Under the pieces are notes generated by a model. It saw nothing but the letters and a program-made list of their open reading frames with translations, ran no database searches and had not been told where the DNA came from. The position numbers were made by a program, and so were the translations under genes. A stretch of DNA of 64,000 bases, from positions 32,988-96,987 of the forward strand of contig JBJKRL010000133.1 in NCBI GenBank assembly GCA_046704745.1, read 5' to 3'. This stretch comes from CAWGGS01 sp046704745. GTDB lineage: Bacteria > Desulfobacterota > Desulfobulbia > Desulfobulbales > Desulfocapsaceae. This document shows positions 17,794 to 26,287 of this stretch, in pieces; the first letter of the stretch is position 1, and each line of letters begins with the position of its first letter.

Positions 17794-17871
17794 ATTACCA
17801 GTGAATTTCAGCTTTGTCCGTGAAAGGGGTGGCCACAACCCCGTCTTTTTTACCTGAAATTTGGTGGTAAT
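17794..17871. repeat. 78-bp palindromic repeat (copy 2)
   Basis: This copy begins ATTACCAGTGAATTTCAG and ends CTGAAATTTGGTGGTAAT, which are inverted copies of one another, and has the centre GGGGTGGCCACAACCCCGTC. It matches copy 1 at 15190-15270 throughout at about three bases in four. It lies between a gene-free stretch and the 3' end of the cyd operon. No coding capacity is seen. Confidence 0.7.
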
Positions 17872-17930
17872 CAGAAAATCTCTTATACCACAAGGGCATA
17901 AGTTTCGTACGAGCAGTCAAGCTGCTCAAC

Positions 17931-18029
17931 TCAGCTTTTGAGTTTTCCTGCCTTATCAAGAATCACCACGGACAGCTTATACGAGATGTAGATTAAAGCC
18001 ACCCAGGAAATGAGCAAGATTGCATCCAT
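17931..18029 (-). CDS. 32-residue CydX-like subunit of cytochrome bd oxidase
   Basis: Seventy-five bases after cydB, a short minus-strand frame begins MDAILLISWVALIYISYKLS and ends VVILDKAGKLKS. It has a GGAGG ribosome-binding site 8 bases before the ATG. The product is one hydrophobic helix with a positively charged end, the size and design of CydX-type single-helix subunits (about 30-40 residues) that stabilise the haems of bd oxidases. Such genes usually follow cydB directly. I infer the role from length, topology and position; the primary sequence is not an obvious CydX match. Confidence 0.7.
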   Translation of the reverse strand: MDAILLISWVALIYISYKLSVVILDKAGKLKS

Positions 18030-18104
18030 ATCACTTACCTCCGATTATGCCCTTCATTATATTCAAAGCTTTCTCAATCCTCAACCAACCGGCCCAAGTG
18101 CCTG

Positions 18105-19238
18105 CTAATAGGCCTTATCGTCGCTGATATCGTCCTCGGTGAGCTTCTTCGCATTCATCAGTTTCCACACCCAGGCGATATAGGCCAGTACGATTGGGAT
18201 CACCAGAGCTACATAGGCCATGACTGTCAGGGTATAATGCGTTGACGAGGCATTATAGATAGTCAAGCTCGACTGGAGATCCGCCTTGGAAGGATAGAAG
18301 GGGGTATTATTAAAACCAGCGGTAAAAAACACTGCCAGACCAACCAGCACCGTACCCAGACCGCCAAACCAAATGCCTTTATCGCTTTTCTTGATACCCG
18401 TCAGGACCACGCCCCAGATAACCAGGAGAAGACCGGCCAGCAGGAGTACCAAAACCTGCGGCATGGCCAGAAGATTAAGCAGATACTTGTGGGGAACCAT
18501 GCTCACCACGCCGTTCTTATCGAATCCGAAACCGTCCATTACAAGTAGGCTGATAAGGACATAGAGCAAAAACGGCAAGGCGCAAAGCAAATTGACCAGG
18601 CAGGATTTTCGAACCCTGGCTTCAAACTCGGGTTTTCCGGAAAAATCGATGTTATTGACAAGGTACATGGCTCCCAGCATCCTGGAGTTGAAGACGAAGA
18701 AGAGTCCCAGAGACAGATTGAAAAGTGAGAAAGCGGCTTCCACTCCCATAAGCGGGTTTGTCCAAGTGACTTGATTATAGGCATTGAGGGTAAAGTTGGA
18801 ACCGGTGAAAAAGGTGCCGACAGCTGCTCCTATCAGCAGAATTCCCACGGAACCGTTAATAAAAAGGAACACCTCATAAACGGATGCTCCGAACACATTG
18901 TTTGGTTTTTTCCGGTACTCATAACTCACCGCCTGGACGATGAAGGTGAAGAGAATCAGTATCCACACCCAGTAGGCACCACCGAAACTGGTGGAGTAAA
19001 ATTTTGGAAAGGCGGCAAACAAGGCGCCGCCGAAAAGGACCAGGGTGGTGAAGGTCAGCTCCCATTTTGTTCCCAACGAATTTATAACAAGCGACTTTTC
19101 CGTATCATCCTTGGCCACCTGCCACAACAGTGTCTGCCCTCCCTGGACAAAGGTTAAGAAGAGAAAGAGCGAGCCGACCACCGAGGCTAGGATCCACCAA
19201 ATCTGCTGTAATGTCGAATAATCGAGATTTCCTATCAT
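18105..19238 (-). CDS. cydB: cytochrome bd ubiquinol oxidase subunit II
   Basis: CydB is the second integral membrane subunit of the bd-type quinol oxidase, which reduces O2 to water with high affinity and without proton pumping. The 377-residue protein has about eight to nine hydrophobic segments and the opening LDYSTLQQIWWILASVVGSL. It starts one base after the cydA stop, with the ribosome-binding site GGAGGAGGCC inside the end of cydA. In an anaerobe it would scavenge oxygen. Confidence 0.94.
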   Translation of the reverse strand: MIGNLDYSTLQQIWWILASVVGSLFLFLTFVQGGQTLLWQVAKDDTEKSLVINSLGTKWELTFTTLVLFGGALFAAFPKFYSTSFGGAYWVWILILFTFIVQAVSYEYRKKPNNVFGASVYEVFLFINGSVGILLIGAAVGTFFTGSNFTLNAYNQVTWTNPLMGVEAAFSLFNLSLGLFFVFNSRMLGAMYLVNNIDFSGKPEFEARVRKSCLVNLLCALPFLLYVLISLLVMDGFGFDKNGVVSMVPHKYLLNLLAMPQVLVLLLAGLLLVIWGVVLTGIKKSDKGIWFGGLGTVLVGLAVFFTAGFNNTPFYPSKADLQSSLTIYNASSTHYTLTVMAYVALVIPIVLAYIAWVWKLMNAKKLTEDDISDDKAY

Positions 19239-19239
19239 T

Positions 19240-20772
19240 TCAGGCCTCCTCCGGTCCGATTGTTATCTGTTTCAGCATGATCTTCACCTCGGCGAAAAGA
19301 AGCAGGGTGAAGAGAACCAGGAACATAAAGAAGGTAGTCTGGACATTGCCGGCTGCAATATTGGAAGTTCCTACCCAGGTCGGCAGGTAATTCTGGATGA
19401 CCCAAGGCTGTCTGCCCACCTCTGCTACTATCCAACCTGCCTGGGACGCCAACATCCCCAGGAAAAACGTGAGTATACCGAGTCGTAAAAGCCACCTGTG
19501 CCTCTCAAGAGAATCCTTAAGTGTCAGGAAGAGAACGACAATAAAGAAGAGGGTAAAAAAGAGACCCAGAATGACCATGAAATGAAAAGAGTAAAAGGTC
19601 AACTTCACAGGGGGAACACTGTCTTCCGGTTTGGTAAAATGGCCATAGCCCAAAAACTGTTCATTGGCCGTAAATTTCTGAAGTGCGGCAGCCGCCGATT
19701 TTTCATCGCCCTTTTTCCGTGCATCCTTAAAGGCAATAAGATCATTAACCGCTTGTTTTCCCATCTCAATTTTAGCGTTCACACCCATGATGTTTTCTTT
19801 GGGGTTCCCGTAAACAAGATCCTTAATGCCCGGGACAAACCCATTGGCATCTCGTTTAGCCAGAACAGAGAGAAGTCCTGGAATTTTGATGGAATAAGAA
19901 AAAGGGTCCACATTATCGGTAAGGCCCTTATCCGTTTTTAAGACACCGAAGGCAACCAGATCTGCATGCGCTTGTCCGTTGTACAGACCTTCATAGGCGG
20001 CAAGCTTCATCGGTTGAGTGGAAGTGTCCACATAGGCGGATTCGTCACCCGTCAGGCCTACATATAGAGAGGAAAGCAACCCGAAAATCACCGCAACCAC
20101 AATCGATTTTTTGGCCATCTCAACATTTTTGCCTTTAAGAAGATACCAGGATGACACGGCAATCACAAACAAGGCGCCGACGATGAAACCAGCGCCGGTG
20201 GTGTGGGTAAATTTGGAGATAGCGACCGGGGAAAAGAGGACTTCCCAAAAATTTTTCATCTCGAAACGCGCCGTGTTGGGATTAAATGCCATGCCAACCG
20301 GGTTTTGCATCCAACTGTTTGCCACCAGGATCCAGAGTGCTGAAAGGTTTGAGCCGATTGCCACCATCCAGGTGGAAAAAAGATGAAACCTCTTTGACAC
20401 CCTGTTCCAGCCAAAGAACATGACGGCAAAAAATGTAGCTTCAATGAAGAAGGCAACGATTCCTTCCACAGCCAGCGGGGCCCCGAAAATATCACCCACC
20501 ATCCAGGAATAATTCGACCAGTTGGTGCCGAATTCAAACTCAAGGATGATGCCGGTTGCGACACCTATCGCAAAGTTGATACCAAACAGCGTCATCCAGA
20601 ACTTGGCAATCCGTTTCCACTCCTCATTCCCGGTGCGCACATAAATTGATTCATAGAATGCGCAAAGAAACGACAACCCCAGCGTCAACGGCACAAACAA
20701 CCAGTGATACATTGCTGTCAACGCAAATTGGGCCCTGGCCCAATCCACCATCTGCAGATCGATGTGGTTCAT
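19240..20772 (-). CDS. cydA: cytochrome bd ubiquinol oxidase subunit I
   Basis: CydA binds the three haems of the bd oxidase. The 510-residue protein has the conserved N-terminal helices (RAQFALTAMYHWLFVPLTLG with the haem b595 His), FGINFAIGVATGI, the quinol-loop region GDESAYVDTSTQPMKLAA and FTHTTGAGFIVGA. The start MNHIDLQMVDWARAQF is typical. It lies 14 bases downstream of the DUF4492-like gene and one base upstream of cydB, in an operon next to nif. The nearby nif genes suggest a role in protecting nitrogenase; this is inference. Confidence 0.96.
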   Translation of the reverse strand: MNHIDLQMVDWARAQFALTAMYHWLFVPLTLGLSFLCAFYESIYVRTGNEEWKRIAKFWMTLFGINFAIGVATGIILEFEFGTNWSNYSWMVGDIFGAPLAVEGIVAFFIEATFFAVMFFGWNRVSKRFHLFSTWMVAIGSNLSALWILVANSWMQNPVGMAFNPNTARFEMKNFWEVLFSPVAISKFTHTTGAGFIVGALFVIAVSSWYLLKGKNVEMAKKSIVVAVIFGLLSSLYVGLTGDESAYVDTSTQPMKLAAYEGLYNGQAHADLVAFGVLKTDKGLTDNVDPFSYSIKIPGLLSVLAKRDANGFVPGIKDLVYGNPKENIMGVNAKIEMGKQAVNDLIAFKDARKKGDEKSAAAALQKFTANEQFLGYGHFTKPEDSVPPVKLTFYSFHFMVILGLFFTLFFIVVLFLTLKDSLERHRWLLRLGILTFFLGMLASQAGWIVAEVGRQPWVIQNYLPTWVGTSNIAAGNVQTTFFMFLVLFTLLLFAEVKIMLKQITIGPEEA

Positions 20773-20786
20773 CTACCCCTTCCTCC

Positions 20787-21065
20787 TCACTTTGTTTTAT
20801 GGAGTGTTTCTCCTGTGTGTAACTTTGGCTGAAATGTAAGTTGCTCCAAAACATGGTTAATCCGTTGTCCGTTGTTTGCAAAATTCGTCTGGAGGTAATC
20901 GGAAAAAAAGAAGACCTTCAGAAGTACAAATATTACAAACAGTTTGATGAGAATCACTTTCCACAGTGTTTTACCAACGGTCATGGAACGAAAGCCGTCC
21001 AGGTAAAAACGGGCAACCGATCTTATCCATTGAGGAATCCTGTTAAGAGTAAGAAAATCAATCAT
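20787..21065 (-). CDS. DUF4492-like small membrane protein at the head of the cyd operon
   Basis: From the ATG at 21065 the product has 92 residues: a basic segment with FYLDGFRSMTVGKTLWK, then one hydrophobic helix (VILIKLFVIFVLLKVFFF) and a soluble tail. The words FYxDGFRSMTxGxTLW and IKLF match the pattern I know for DUF4492, a short protein found just upstream of cydA in several anaerobes and microaerophiles. A TTG 39 bases upstream is a poorer start. The function is unknown; position suggests assembly or stability of the bd oxidase. Confidence 0.75.
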   Translation of the reverse strand: MIDFLTLNRIPQWIRSVARFYLDGFRSMTVGKTLWKVILIKLFVIFVLLKVFFFSDYLQTNFANNGQRINHVLEQLTFQPKLHTGETLHKTK

Positions 21066-21146
21066 TTTTCCACAACCGAGGGTGATCCCAAACACAACAG
21101 CCAACCTTGCTTTTCAGCCTATGCAGCTACGGACGTCTCTTTGATC

Positions 21147-21165
21147 CGTAATGATAATCAATAAT
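21147..21165. promoter_or_regulatory. Fur-like operator overlapping the cyd promoter
   Basis: The sequence CGTAATGATAATCAATAAT matches 14 of 19 positions of the classical Fur box (GATAATGATAATCATTATC). It overlaps the -10 box of the cyd promoter, which would be a repressing position. A Fur or PerR-type regulator would fit control of an oxidase by iron or oxygen stress. The match is AT-rich and so could be chance. Confidence 0.4.
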
Positions 21166-21188
21166 ATAATACAGGGATTATTTGTCAA
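21161..21188 (-). promoter_or_regulatory. sigma-70-like promoter of the DUF4492-cydA-cydB operon
   Basis: On the minus strand, TTGACA (21183-21188) and TATTAT (21161-21166) are 16 bases apart. Transcription would start near 21154, giving a leader of about 90 bases before the ATG at 21065. No other good promoter is seen between here and cydA. Confidence 0.5.
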
Positions 21189-21349
21189 TAATAATTCTTA
21201 TTTGCATTGGTAAAATTTATAAATCCCCCTTATCCCATCGCAGATTAATCCCATAATAGGTTAATAAAAAAGAAATTTTATACTACTTCCACATTGCCGG
21301 AACCAATCCCCATTCTAGTATCCTGCCACATGGGCACTATGAAAAACAA

Positions 21350-21390
21350 GACATCATCGATTATTAGCATCCATTATTGACATCATCGAT
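21350..21390. promoter_or_regulatory. 12-bp direct repeat upstream of the nifV sigma-54 promoter
   Basis: GACATCATCGAT occurs at 21350-21361 and again at 21379-21390, a 29-bp spacing of nearly three helical turns. The copies lie about 40-75 bp upstream of the -24 element. No TGT-N10-ACA NifA site is found between 21200 and 21426, so this repeat may be the activator site for nifV. Confidence 0.45.
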
Positions 21391-21425
21391 CCAGACGACC
21401 GATTGTTTTTCGTTATTCAATTTTT

Positions 21426-21440
21426 TGGCACCAAATTTGC
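21426..21440 (+). promoter_or_regulatory. sigma-54 (-24/-12) promoter of nifV
   Basis: TGGCAC-N5-TTGC fits the sigma-54 consensus, with the GG at 21427-21428 and the GC at 21439-21440 separated by 10 bases. The expected start site near 21452 leaves a leader of about 147 bases before nifV. The leader contains a hairpin, GTCGAGAC-TGT-GTCTCCGAC. Confidence 0.8.
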
Positions 21441-21598
21441 TAATCAAATTTTGATTGGTTCATCCGGATCACGCGTACTCATCTAAAACGTGGGACATGA
21501 AATCCATAGTTTACGGATGAGTCGTTAGATCTTTTGGGTCGAGACTGTGTCTCCGACTCGCGACGAGGAAATTCAAAGAACAAAAAGAGGGTTGAGAC

Positions 21599-22708
21599 AT
21601 GGCATATATACTCGACACAACCTTAAGAGAAGGGGAGCAGACAGTCGGCATTTATTTTACCGTTGAACAGAAAAAAGAGATAATTGACGGACTTGCCAAA
21701 ATCGGTGTATCGGAATTGGAAATCGGCATCGCCTCTCCATTATCTCGAGATCTTTATGATATTACGGCATATTGCCGCAAAAAACACCCTGCCCTTAAAC
21801 TCTCACTCTGGTGCAGATGCAGAGCTGAAGACATTCAGTATGCAGCTGGTCTGGGCCCTGACTGCCTTTCCCTTTCCCTTCCAGCATCCGACCTGCACCT
21901 TTTAAAAAAGCTTGGAAAAACCAGGAAGTGGGCCGAGGCGACCCTTCAATCCGTAATTTTGCTGGCTCGTACCAAGGGTCTTAAAATATCTGTTGGTTTT
22001 GAGGATGCCACTCGTGCCGATCCCCATTTCCTTTTCCATCTGGCTTTGCTTGCCCAGCGCACTGGCGCCTCCCGCATCCGCGTAGCCGATACGGTGGGAA
22101 TCTCAAGCCCCACCCCAATCATCTCACTTACAAAAGAGCTGCGAAAACTGCTGGGCAACTGTGAAATCGGCGTCCACACGCACAACGATTTTGGGATGGC
22201 CACGGCCAATGCCGTTGCCGCGTTGGAATCAGGTGCCAATTGGGCAGATGTGACCGTACTCGGGCTTGGGGAACGTTCCGGTTGCGCCCGTCTGGAGGAA
22301 GTGGCGGGGTATCTGGGGATCATGGGATCCTGCACCCGGCTGCGAGTGGAGCATATCAAACCGCTTGCCGAATACGTTTCTCAGATAACGAACAAAATCA
22401 TTGATGAATCCCGACCTCTTATCGGTGAGAAAATCTTTGCCTGCGAAACTGGTATTCACCTGCATGGACTACAAATGGATCACACCACCTACGAACCTTT
22501 TCCGCCGGAACGTATTGGTGCTTCAAGACAGATGATTTTTGGGGCAAAATGCGGTAAAAAAGCTCTGGGAAGAAGACTGGCTGAGCTTGGATATGTGATA
22601 GATGACGACCTTCTGGCTAAAAAAATACGTATTTTTCGCGATAACGCCTTTATTAAACACAATATTTTTGACGACGATGAGATATGTTCCATGCTCCTGT
22701 CATTGTAA
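21599..22708 (+). CDS. nifV: homocitrate synthase
   Basis: NifV condenses acetyl-CoA and 2-oxoglutarate to homocitrate, the organic ligand of the iron-molybdenum cofactor. The 369-residue TIM-barrel protein has the LeuA/NifV signatures LDTTLREGEQTVG, the metal-binding HTHNDFGMATANAVA and LGERSGCARLEEV. Lack of the C-terminal regulatory domain of isopropylmalate synthase and its place in a nif cluster support homocitrate synthase. It has its own sigma-54 promoter and is convergent with nifA, the stop codons being about 70 bases apart. Confidence 0.93.
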   Translation: MAYILDTTLREGEQTVGIYFTVEQKKEIIDGLAKIGVSELEIGIASPLSRDLYDITAYCRKKHPALKLSLWCRCRAEDIQYAAGLGPDCLSLSLPASDLHLLKKLGKTRKWAEATLQSVILLARTKGLKISVGFEDATRADPHFLFHLALLAQRTGASRIRVADTVGISSPTPIISLTKELRKLLGNCEIGVHTHNDFGMATANAVAALESGANWADVTVLGLGERSGCARLEEVAGYLGIMGSCTRLRVEHIKPLAEYVSQITNKIIDESRPLIGEKIFACETGIHLHGLQMDHTTYEPFPPERIGASRQMIFGAKCGKKALGRRLAELGYVIDDDLLAKKIRIFRDNAFIKHNIFDDDEICSMLLSL

Positions 22709-22777
22709 TACAACGCATTACCACGCACCTGCCCCCGTTGCTCGCAAAAGCGAAACGTTGTAAACGTTTATTGTTAC

Positions 22778-24370
22778 TCAGTATTCTCCTTGTCTTGAAA
22801 GGTTGTATTTCCTTATGCGGTACCCCATCTGCCTGGGTGTCAATCCCAGATCTCTGGCTGCCCGGACCTGAACCCAACCATGGCGTTTTAAAGCCGCCTC
22901 AACTTCCGCTCGCTCTATATCGTAAAGCGATTGTCGGCCGGGTCTTTGCGCCTGATCATCTATGCGTGGTATTTTTTTTATCTCTTCGGACTGGTCTCCG
23001 GCGGATGTCAGGATATCCGGCGTCAAATCGGCAAGCGTCAATCTTTCTCCTTCGGCAAGAATCACCATTCGTTCGACAAGATTCTGCATCTCACGTACGT
23101 TTCCCGGCCAGGGATAGGAAACCAGAAAATCTAACAGCTCCGAAGTAAGCGTAAGCCTTTTCGAATTTCGTTCATTGCTGAGACCAAGGAAATGGTTGAA
23201 AAGGAGAGGTATATCTTCCTTTCTGTCACGCAGAGGCGGCAAAATGATTGGCACCACGTTAAGTCTGTAGTAAAGATCGGCCCTGAATTGCCCTTTGGCG
23301 ACCGCTTTTTCCAAACTGACATTGGTCGCTGCAATTATACGGACATCGACATCATATGTCTTGCTGCCCCCAATCCGTTCAAACTGTTTTTCCTGCAGGA
23401 CCCGCAACATTTTGGCCTGTAGGGCAAGGGGCATTTCTCCTATTTCATCGAGAAATATCGTTCCCTGGTCGGCAAGTTCGAATCGACCCGCACGCGTGGC
23501 ATAGGCACCAGTGAAGGCCCCGCGCTCATGACCGAAGAGTTCGCTTTCCAAAAGCGTCTCAGGAAGTGCTGCACAGTTGACTTTGACAAAGGATTTATCC
23601 CGCCTGCCACCGGTATCATGGATGGCACGCGCCACCAGCTCCTTTCCGGTTCCCGACTCACCCAGCAAAAGCGCCGTCACATTGCTGGAAGCAATTTTAG
23701 ATATGATGCTGAACACATCCTGCATAGGTTTGGAATGACCGATAATATAGTGACCGTCATGCAGGTTGTGCAGCTTTGCCTTTAGTGACCTGTTCTCTTC
23801 CAAAAGGACTTCTTGTTTTTTACGAATTGCCTTATGGAGCGTGAGAAACTGCGAAATCAGGGTTGCCAGAACGGAGAGGAACCGAATATCCTCTTCAAAG
23901 GAAACCTCCATACCGAAGAGGCGGTCAACGGTCAGGACTCCAACAGGCTCCCCATTCATGTGCACAGGAACACCCAGAAAAGACATCTTGGTCTTATTGA
24001 TGGACGAACGGGCACCGGTACGATTAAGAAACAATGGCTCGCTATGGATATCCGGAACCACAAAAGGAGAACCGCTCTGGAAGATCTGACCGCATATCCC
24101 TTCGTTGGGCTTATAAACCCCTCGCAGCTCTTCCGCCTCCGACAATCCACAGGAGGCCTTTATCGTCAAGCATCGGCTCTCTTCGTCAAGAAGCAGAAGG
24201 GTTGCCCGTTCCATTCTTAAAGTATCATGCAACACCTTGAGAATATTACCCAAAGTTGTCTCCAAATGGACTGCCGTTCCAATAAGATCAATTATTCTTT
24301 TTAGAGCAAGAAGCTCCAGGCCTTCAGTCATCCGGCCTGTTTGCAAATCTTTTCTGTTATTATTTTCCAT
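22778..24370 (-). CDS. nifA: nif-specific sigma-54 activator NifA
   Basis: NifA activates sigma-54 promoters of nif genes. From ATG at 24370 the protein has 530 residues: an N-terminal GAF domain (about 20-180), a central AAA+ domain with GESGTGKELVARAIH, GAFTGA and GTIFLDEIGEMPL, and a Fis-type helix-turn-helix ending ARDLGLTPRQMGYRIRKYNL, which is typical of NifA. The linker before the DNA-binding domain lacks the Cys-x4-Cys motif of oxygen-sensitive alphaproteobacterial NifA, and no nifL is present. An AGGAAAG ribosome-binding site precedes the start. It is transcribed away from nifH. Confidence 0.93.
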   Translation of the reverse strand: MENNNRKDLQTGRMTEGLELLALKRIIDLIGTAVHLETTLGNILKVLHDTLRMERATLLLLDEESRCLTIKASCGLSEAEELRGVYKPNEGICGQIFQSGSPFVVPDIHSEPLFLNRTGARSSINKTKMSFLGVPVHMNGEPVGVLTVDRLFGMEVSFEEDIRFLSVLATLISQFLTLHKAIRKKQEVLLEENRSLKAKLHNLHDGHYIIGHSKPMQDVFSIISKIASSNVTALLLGESGTGKELVARAIHDTGGRRDKSFVKVNCAALPETLLESELFGHERGAFTGAYATRAGRFELADQGTIFLDEIGEMPLALQAKMLRVLQEKQFERIGGSKTYDVDVRIIAATNVSLEKAVAKGQFRADLYYRLNVVPIILPPLRDRKEDIPLLFNHFLGLSNERNSKRLTLTSELLDFLVSYPWPGNVREMQNLVERMVILAEGERLTLADLTPDILTSAGDQSEEIKKIPRIDDQAQRPGRQSLYDIERAEVEAALKRHGWVQVRAARDLGLTPRQMGYRIRKYNLSRQGEY

Positions 24371-24834
24371 AACCAACTTTCCTGATCAACGATCGGCTCC
24401 TGTTACTTATGCTTCATCATCTATGATGCGCTACTTCCCCTCAAGGGGATATAAATACCTTCACGAAATTCATTCTTGAAAACAAGAATTGAATTTCCCA
24501 AGATACTCAATGGGGGAAAATGAAGACGTATTCCAGTATGAAAATTCGAGATTTTCCCCATCCTGTTTTTGCAAGGATTGATCCACATAGCAAGTTTGAT
24601 CATTACTTCTTGAATTTACATATTTTTTTTAAAACAGGCACTCTCCCGTCTACGAGATATAACACATTTTTGTCACAAAAGAAAATGAGCCGGGAGACCA
24701 AATCACATTTTTGTATTCTTCGTTTCCAAACTCCATTGAACGTCTCTTCCATTTCCTCTTATATCCGGCAACCACCCTCATTCTAATAAATTTTGGCCGT
24801 ACCCGTTCAAACCAATTTGTTGGAGGCAACACCA

Positions 24835-24856
24835 TTTTGTCTTCAAAACGACAAAA
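24835..24856 (+). promoter_or_regulatory. NifA upstream activator site of nifH
   Basis: TTTTGTC-N8-GACAAAA is a perfect palindrome containing the NifA consensus TGT-N10-ACA (TGT at 24838-24840, ACA at 24851-24853). Its centre is 110 bp upstream of the -24 GG. The remaining part of the 700-base nifA-nifH gap includes a hairpin at 24468-24495 (TTCTTG-AAAA-CAAGAA) but no gene. Confidence 0.85.
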
Positions 24857-24953
24857 AAGAAGGAGCTGCTCAGCCTTTTGTATTACTTGCATATATGTAT
24901 TTTTACATTTCAACATACCTTATTTACTGTTTTTTAATTTACACCTGATCAAA

Positions 24954-24968
24954 TGGCACGTCCTTTGC
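24954..24968 (+). promoter_or_regulatory. sigma-54 (-24/-12) promoter of nifH
   Basis: TGGCAC-GTCCT-TTGC matches the sigma-54 consensus, GG (24955-24956) and GC (24967-24968) being 10 bases apart. Transcription should start near 24980 and cover nifH-nifI1-nifI2-nifD-nifK. A NifA site lies at the usual distance upstream. Confidence 0.9.
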
Positions 24969-25074
24969 TCCATAAGGCCGTAACTGACGCAAAAAAGACA
25001 AACCGGTACAGATTACTCTCTCCAATAACGAGAGATTCCATACTCGTACAGGTGATACAACAAGGAGAATCATA

Positions 25075-25902
25075 ATGAGGAAAGTAGCTATTTACGGGAA
25101 AGGCGGAATTGGAAAGTCGACAACTACCCAGAACACTGTTGCAGGTCTTGCCCAGATGGGCAGGAAAGTTATGGTCGTAGGCTGCGACCCAAAGGCGGAT
25201 TCAACCAGGTTGCTGCTTGGCGGTCTGGCCCAGCGATCGGTACTGGATACCCTGCGGGAAGAAGGTGAAGATGTGGACCTCGAGGATATCAGAAAGATGG
25301 GATACGGAGACACCTGGTGCGTTGAATCCGGCGGCCCGGAACCTGGAGTCGGTTGTGCCGGCCGCGGCATCATCACCTCCATTAATATGCTTGAATCACT
25401 CGGCGCCTACGAGGAGAAAGAAGGACTTGACTATGCTTTCTACGATGTTTTGGGCGACGTGGTGTGCGGCGGATTCGCTATGCCCATCAGGGACGGGAAG
25501 GCCGAGGAAATCTATATCGTCTGTTCAGGCGAGATGATGGCCATGTACGCCGCCAATAACATCTGCAAGGGAATTATGAAATACGCCCAATCAGGCAGCG
25601 TCCGGCTTGGCGGTTTGATCTGCAACTCCCGCGCCGTGGATAACGAGAAAGAGATGATAGAAGAGTTGGCAAAAAAACTCGGTACCCAGATGATCTATTT
25701 CGTCCCCCGTGACAACGATGTTCAACGAGCCGAGATCAACAGAAAAACAGTTATCGAATGGAACCCGGAGGTACCGCAGGCTGATGCCTACAGAGGACTT
25801 GCCAAGGCCATCGACGAAAACAAAACGTTCGTGATCCCCAAGCCTTTGTCCATCGAAGAACTTGAACAGCTTCTCCTGGACTTTGGTCTGATGAGTAATT
25901 GA
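25075..25902 (+). CDS. nifH: nitrogenase iron protein
   Basis: NifH is the ATP-driven electron donor of nitrogenase and is also needed for cofactor maturation. The 275-residue protein has the P-loop GKGGIGKSTTTQN, the [4Fe-4S] cysteines in GVGCAGRGIITS and GDVVCGGFAMP, and the Arg of GCAGRG that is the ADP-ribosylation site in other bacteria. A GGAG site precedes the ATG. It is the first gene of the structural operon and is followed by nifI1 after 34 bases. Group II/III-type gene order is consistent with an anaerobe. Confidence 0.98.
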   Translation: MRKVAIYGKGGIGKSTTTQNTVAGLAQMGRKVMVVGCDPKADSTRLLLGGLAQRSVLDTLREEGEDVDLEDIRKMGYGDTWCVESGGPEPGVGCAGRGIITSINMLESLGAYEEKEGLDYAFYDVLGDVVCGGFAMPIRDGKAEEIYIVCSGEMMAMYAANNICKGIMKYAQSGSVRLGGLICNSRAVDNEKEMIEELAKKLGTQMIYFVPRDNDVQRAEINRKTVIEWNPEVPQADAYRGLAKAIDENKTFVIPKPLSIEELEQLLLDFGLMSN

Positions 25903-25936
25903 TAACCGACTGATATTAGATAAGGAGTAATAAACC

Positions 25937-26287
25937 ATGATGATTATGATCAGAGCGATAATCAGACCTGAAAAGGCAGATGATGTCCTGGCAGCCCTGA
26001 TGGATGCAGGATTTCCGGCGGTGACCAAATATTCCGTAGCCGGGCGAGGCAAGCAGCGGGGCATCAAGATCGGCGCCATAACCTATGATGAACTTCCCAA
26101 GACCATGCTATTAAGCGTCGTCAAGGAAAGCGACAAAGACTTCGTAGTCGAAACGATCGTTGCTGCAGCCAGGACTGGCACGAAAGGAGCGTTCGGAGAC
26201 GGCAAAATATTCGTCAGCGCGGTTGAGGATGTTTTCACCATCAGCTCAGGTGTTAAAGAATCAGAGCCTGAAGGAGTGACGGCATGA
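25937..26287 (+). CDS. nifI1: PII-like nitrogenase regulator NifI1
   Basis: NifI1 and NifI2 form a complex that shuts off nitrogenase post-translationally in response to 2-oxoglutarate and nitrogen status, as known from methanogens. This 116-residue PII protein begins MMIMIRAIIRPEKADDVLAAL, has a T-loop region around GRGKQRGIKIG and ends with the PII signature TGTKGAFGDGKIFVS. It overlaps nifI2 by four bases. The place between nifH and nifD is diagnostic. Confidence 0.95.
   Translation: MMIMIRAIIRPEKADDVLAALMDAGFPAVTKYSVAGRGKQRGIKIGAITYDELPKTMLLSVVKESDKDFVVETIVAAARTGTKGAFGDGKIFVSAVEDVFTISSGVKESEPEGVTA

Noticed and set aside
15190..17871. Integron attC sites for the ATTACCA palindromes
   Set aside because: The ends lack the RYYYAAC/GTTRRRY core sites, no integrase gene is present, and the spacing encloses ordinary genes.
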